DNA of 38,024 bases from an uncultured Myxococcaceae bacterium (lineage in GTDB: Bacteria; Myxococcota_A; Polyangia; Polyangiales; Ga0077539), in assembly GCA_945952225.1 (NCBI GenBank), contig CAMFHP010000081.1:1-38024 (forward strand). The letters are read 5' to 3'. Shown piece by piece: positions 36,373-38,024 of this stretch. Below the pieces are notes generated by a model. The model ran no database searches. It saw nothing but the letters and a program-made list of their open reading frames with translations, and had not been told where the DNA came from. Position numbers and translations under genes: made by a program. Position 1 is the first letter of the stretch; each line of letters opens with the position of its first letter.

Positions 36373-37794
36373 ATGAGCCCGGCTGATCCACGGCTCCCTG
36401 CGCGCGCCTGGGCGGGGCTGTACGCAACCGCAACGCTCGCGTCGCTCGCGATCGGCCCCTCGGGTCCGCGCTATTGGGACTCCTTCGGCTACGTGATCCA
36501 GTCGATCGACGGGCGTGTGGGCGGCCTCATGCTCGGTCGCCCGACGTTCATCCTTGCAGGCCACGTGGTGCTCCGTGGCGCGCTGTTCCTCGGCCTTCCG
36601 CTTCGCGCGAGCGAGGCGCTCCTGCGCGCCGTGTGGATGCTCGTCGCATCGACCTCGGCCCCGCTGCTCGCGACGGTGTCTCTCCGCGCCGGTCTCTCGC
36701 TGCGCGCTTCCCTCGTTGCTGGAGCCTTCGTCGCGCTCTCGCCCGCGGTCGCGCACACCAACCGCGCGGTGCTCACCGACGGCCCGTCGATGGCGCTGGT
36801 GCTCCTCGCGACGTCGCTCGCCTTGCGAACGCCCACGAGAGCCCGCACCTGGGTGATGGCCTCGGTCGCGCTCGGTCTCGCCGCGGGCGTTCGCGAAGCG
36901 GCGCTCGCGCACTTCTTCACGCTCCTCGCGGTGTGGTGGACGACCCCTCGCGCGCAACGATGGCGTGGCGCGCTGCCGACACTGGGTGTCGTCTCCGCGC
37001 TGACCCTAGCAGCTCCGCTCGTGTGGGTGATGTTCCATCAGCCGGGCTACGTGGCCGGCGTCATCGACTGGTCGCGCTCCATGCGCGCGGAGCGCGGCGC
37101 ACACCCCTACGGCCTCCGCGACGCCGCGATGGCTGCGGTGTGGATCGTGGTGTGTGGCCCGGCTGCACTGCCCCTCGGGGCTCGCGCCTGGATGCACGCA
37201 GGGCGACGTCGGGCGCCCATGCACCGTGCACTCTGGATCGCACTCCCCTCAGCGCTCCAACTCACCTCGCTCACAACCTATCAGGACATCGCGTTCTCAC
37301 CACGCTATCTACTGGCTGCGTGGCCCCTCGCGATCGCGCTCCCGGCAGCGGTGGTCTGGGACGAGCTCACGGCGCGCGCCCGACGCGCTTCGGTCGTCTT
37401 CGCGGCAGGCACCTTCCTCGTCGCGCTTCCCGTCGTTCATCATGGGGAAGCCGCGCTTCGAGAGGGGCTCACATCGCTACCAGGTAGGCTCGACGCGCTG
37501 GATCCCGACGCCGTGGTGGTCACCGGACAGCTCTGCCCCGCAGTGGTCTACGAACGAGAACTACGTCGCCGCACGGGCGGTCGTGGATCTGTGTCGTGGG
37601 TTCAGGTCTGCCCGGGATGGCGCTGGCCCACGAACCTTGCCGCGCGCCTCGATGAGCTGCGCGCCGAGGGGCGAACGATCGTGCTCGATCTGCGTCCCGC
37701 TTCGTGGGTCGGTCCGCGACAGCAGCGCTCCCGGGAACTCGTGGAGGCGTATCAGCGAACATACCCAGATCGTGGCGTGGTCGTCTGGCGTTGA
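36373..37794 (+). CDS. Multi-spanning glycosyltransferase-like membrane protein (GT-C type)
   Basis: A 473-residue protein with about ten hydrophobic segments. The first loop has an acidic residue followed by aromatic residues (GPRYWDSFGYVIQSIDGR, Asp about 36), which matches the loop-1 Asp of GT-C enzymes such as ArnT/PMT-like dolichyl- or undecaprenyl-phosphate-sugar transferases. Also typical are RAVLTDGPSMALVLLATSLALRTP and FSPRYLLAAWPLAIALPAA. The last ~120 residues are soluble (VVVTGQLCPAVVYERELRR ...). The ATG at 36373 is used; it overlaps another ATG four bases earlier in a different frame. Substrate and acceptor are unknown. Confidence 0.75.
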   Translation: MSPADPRLPARAWAGLYATATLASLAIGPSGPRYWDSFGYVIQSIDGRVGGLMLGRPTFILAGHVVLRGALFLGLPLRASEALLRAVWMLVASTSAPLLATVSLRAGLSLRASLVAGAFVALSPAVAHTNRAVLTDGPSMALVLLATSLALRTPTRARTWVMASVALGLAAGVREAALAHFFTLLAVWWTTPRAQRWRGALPTLGVVSALTLAAPLVWVMFHQPGYVAGVIDWSRSMRAERGAHPYGLRDAAMAAVWIVVCGPAALPLGARAWMHAGRRRAPMHRALWIALPSALQLTSLTTYQDIAFSPRYLLAAWPLAIALPAAVVWDELTARARRASVVFAAGTFLVALPVVHHGEAALREGLTSLPGRLDALDPDAVVVTGQLCPAVVYERELRRRTGGRGSVSWVQVCPGWRWPTNLAARLDELRAEGRTIVLDLRPASWVGPRQQRSRELVEAYQRTYPDRGVVVWR

Positions 37795-37859
37795 CTCCGA
37801 GATGCCACGCGAACGGAGAAGACGGCCTCGCACGTCGTGAAGTCAGTCCCGTCGACGTA

Positions 37860-37879
37860 GCCCTCAAGCGCGTGAGGGC
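37860..37879. repeat. Short inverted repeat downstream of the GT-C-like gene
   Basis: GCCCTCA (37860-37866) and TGAGGGC (37873-37879) form a perfect 7-bp stem with a 6-base loop, 66 bases after the stop codon. There is no T-run, so it is not a classical intrinsic terminator. It could slow polymerase or protect the 3' end of the message. Confidence 0.35.
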
Positions 37880-37932
37880 ACGGTGGCGGAGTCGTGGCGT
37901 GAGCCCGGTTCAAGGGACTTCGAAAAGCGAAA

Positions 37933-37963
37933 CCCCCGCACCGGCTTATGACCGATACGGGGG
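37933..37963 (-). terminator. rRNA operon terminator
   Basis: CCCCCG (37933-37938) pairs with CGGGGG (37958-37963), and inner bases (CCGG and CCGA-type arms) extend the stem around a TCATAAG loop. On the minus strand the stem is followed by TTTCGCTTTT, a good terminator tail. It sits about 15 bases after the 5S end and is therefore the terminator of the rRNA operon transcribed towards this window. Confidence 0.85.
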
Positions 37964-37978
37964 CTTCTTAGATAGACC

Positions 37979-38024
37979 CCGGCGGCGTTCTACTCTCCCA
38001 CAAGGTCACCCTTGCAGTACCATC
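37979..38024 (-). rRNA. rrf: 5S ribosomal RNA, 3' end (cut by window edge)
   Basis: The minus strand from 38024 reads GATGGTACTGCAAGGGTGAC, then TTGTGGGAGAGTAGAACGCCGCCGG. This is the conserved 3' part of bacterial 5S rRNA (E. coli has GATGGTAG ... GTGGGAGAGTAGG ... CGCCGCC). Only the last 46 bases or so are inside the window; the rest of the operon continues beyond it. Confidence 0.92.

Overview
The window is a very GC-rich bacterial chromosome segment. Long proline/alanine/arginine-rich proteins, GTG starts, PEGA and Ser/Thr-kinase signalling proteins, cysteine-rich 'dictionary' lipoproteins, a roadblock protein, REC-XRE regulators and a mevalonate pathway all point to Myxococcota (Polyangiales-like). 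This assignment is inferred from gene content; no 16S is visible.

Layout. 1-4.7 kb: the end of a PEGA-type protein, an unknown protein, a flavin reductase module, a MinD-like/J-like/RodZ-type HTH fusion and a membrane protein. 4.4-13 kb: a signalling and envelope region holding a sigma-like factor behind tandem palindromes, a membrane Ser/Thr kinase, a HEPN-like/YaeQ pair, a duplicated Kazal-like lipoprotein, and an ECF sigma / FecR-TPR / barrel-like operon divergent from that lipoprotein. 13-18.8 kb: a minus-strand isoprenoid operon (prenyl synthase, mevalonate kinase, diphosphomevalonate decarboxylase, phosphomevalonate kinase, class II HMG-CoA reductase, small Fe-S-like protein) in which the first three junctions are 4-base overlaps.

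18.8-19.25 kb has no protein gene. I read it as 6S RNA on the minus strand with its own promoter and a terminator-like hairpin. 19.25-25.7 kb: an M15-like peptidase, an unknown basic protein, guaA, an NtrC-type regulator, an unknown protein and a REC-XRE regulator. 25.7-36.3 kb: a long minus-strand series with short gaps: roadblock protein, aroQ, accB, accC, large TPR protein, mreC, mreD, tldD, tldE and a CYTH triphosphatase. The window ends with a multi-spanning glycosyltransferase-like protein, a strong minus-strand terminator and the 3' end of a 5S rRNA whose operon lies beyond the window.

Working together: the mevalonate operon carries mevalonate to isopentenyl diphosphate and prenyl diphosphates, but mvaS, thiolase and idi are not here. 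accB/accC form the biotin-carboxylase half of acetyl-CoA carboxylase. mreC/mreD belong to the elongasome, with mreB absent. The most notable items are the 6S RNA locus, the tandem operator-like palindromes at 4.8 kb, the BCCP with Phe in its biotin motif, the Fe-S-like protein ending the mevalonate operon, and the MinD/J/HTH fusion.
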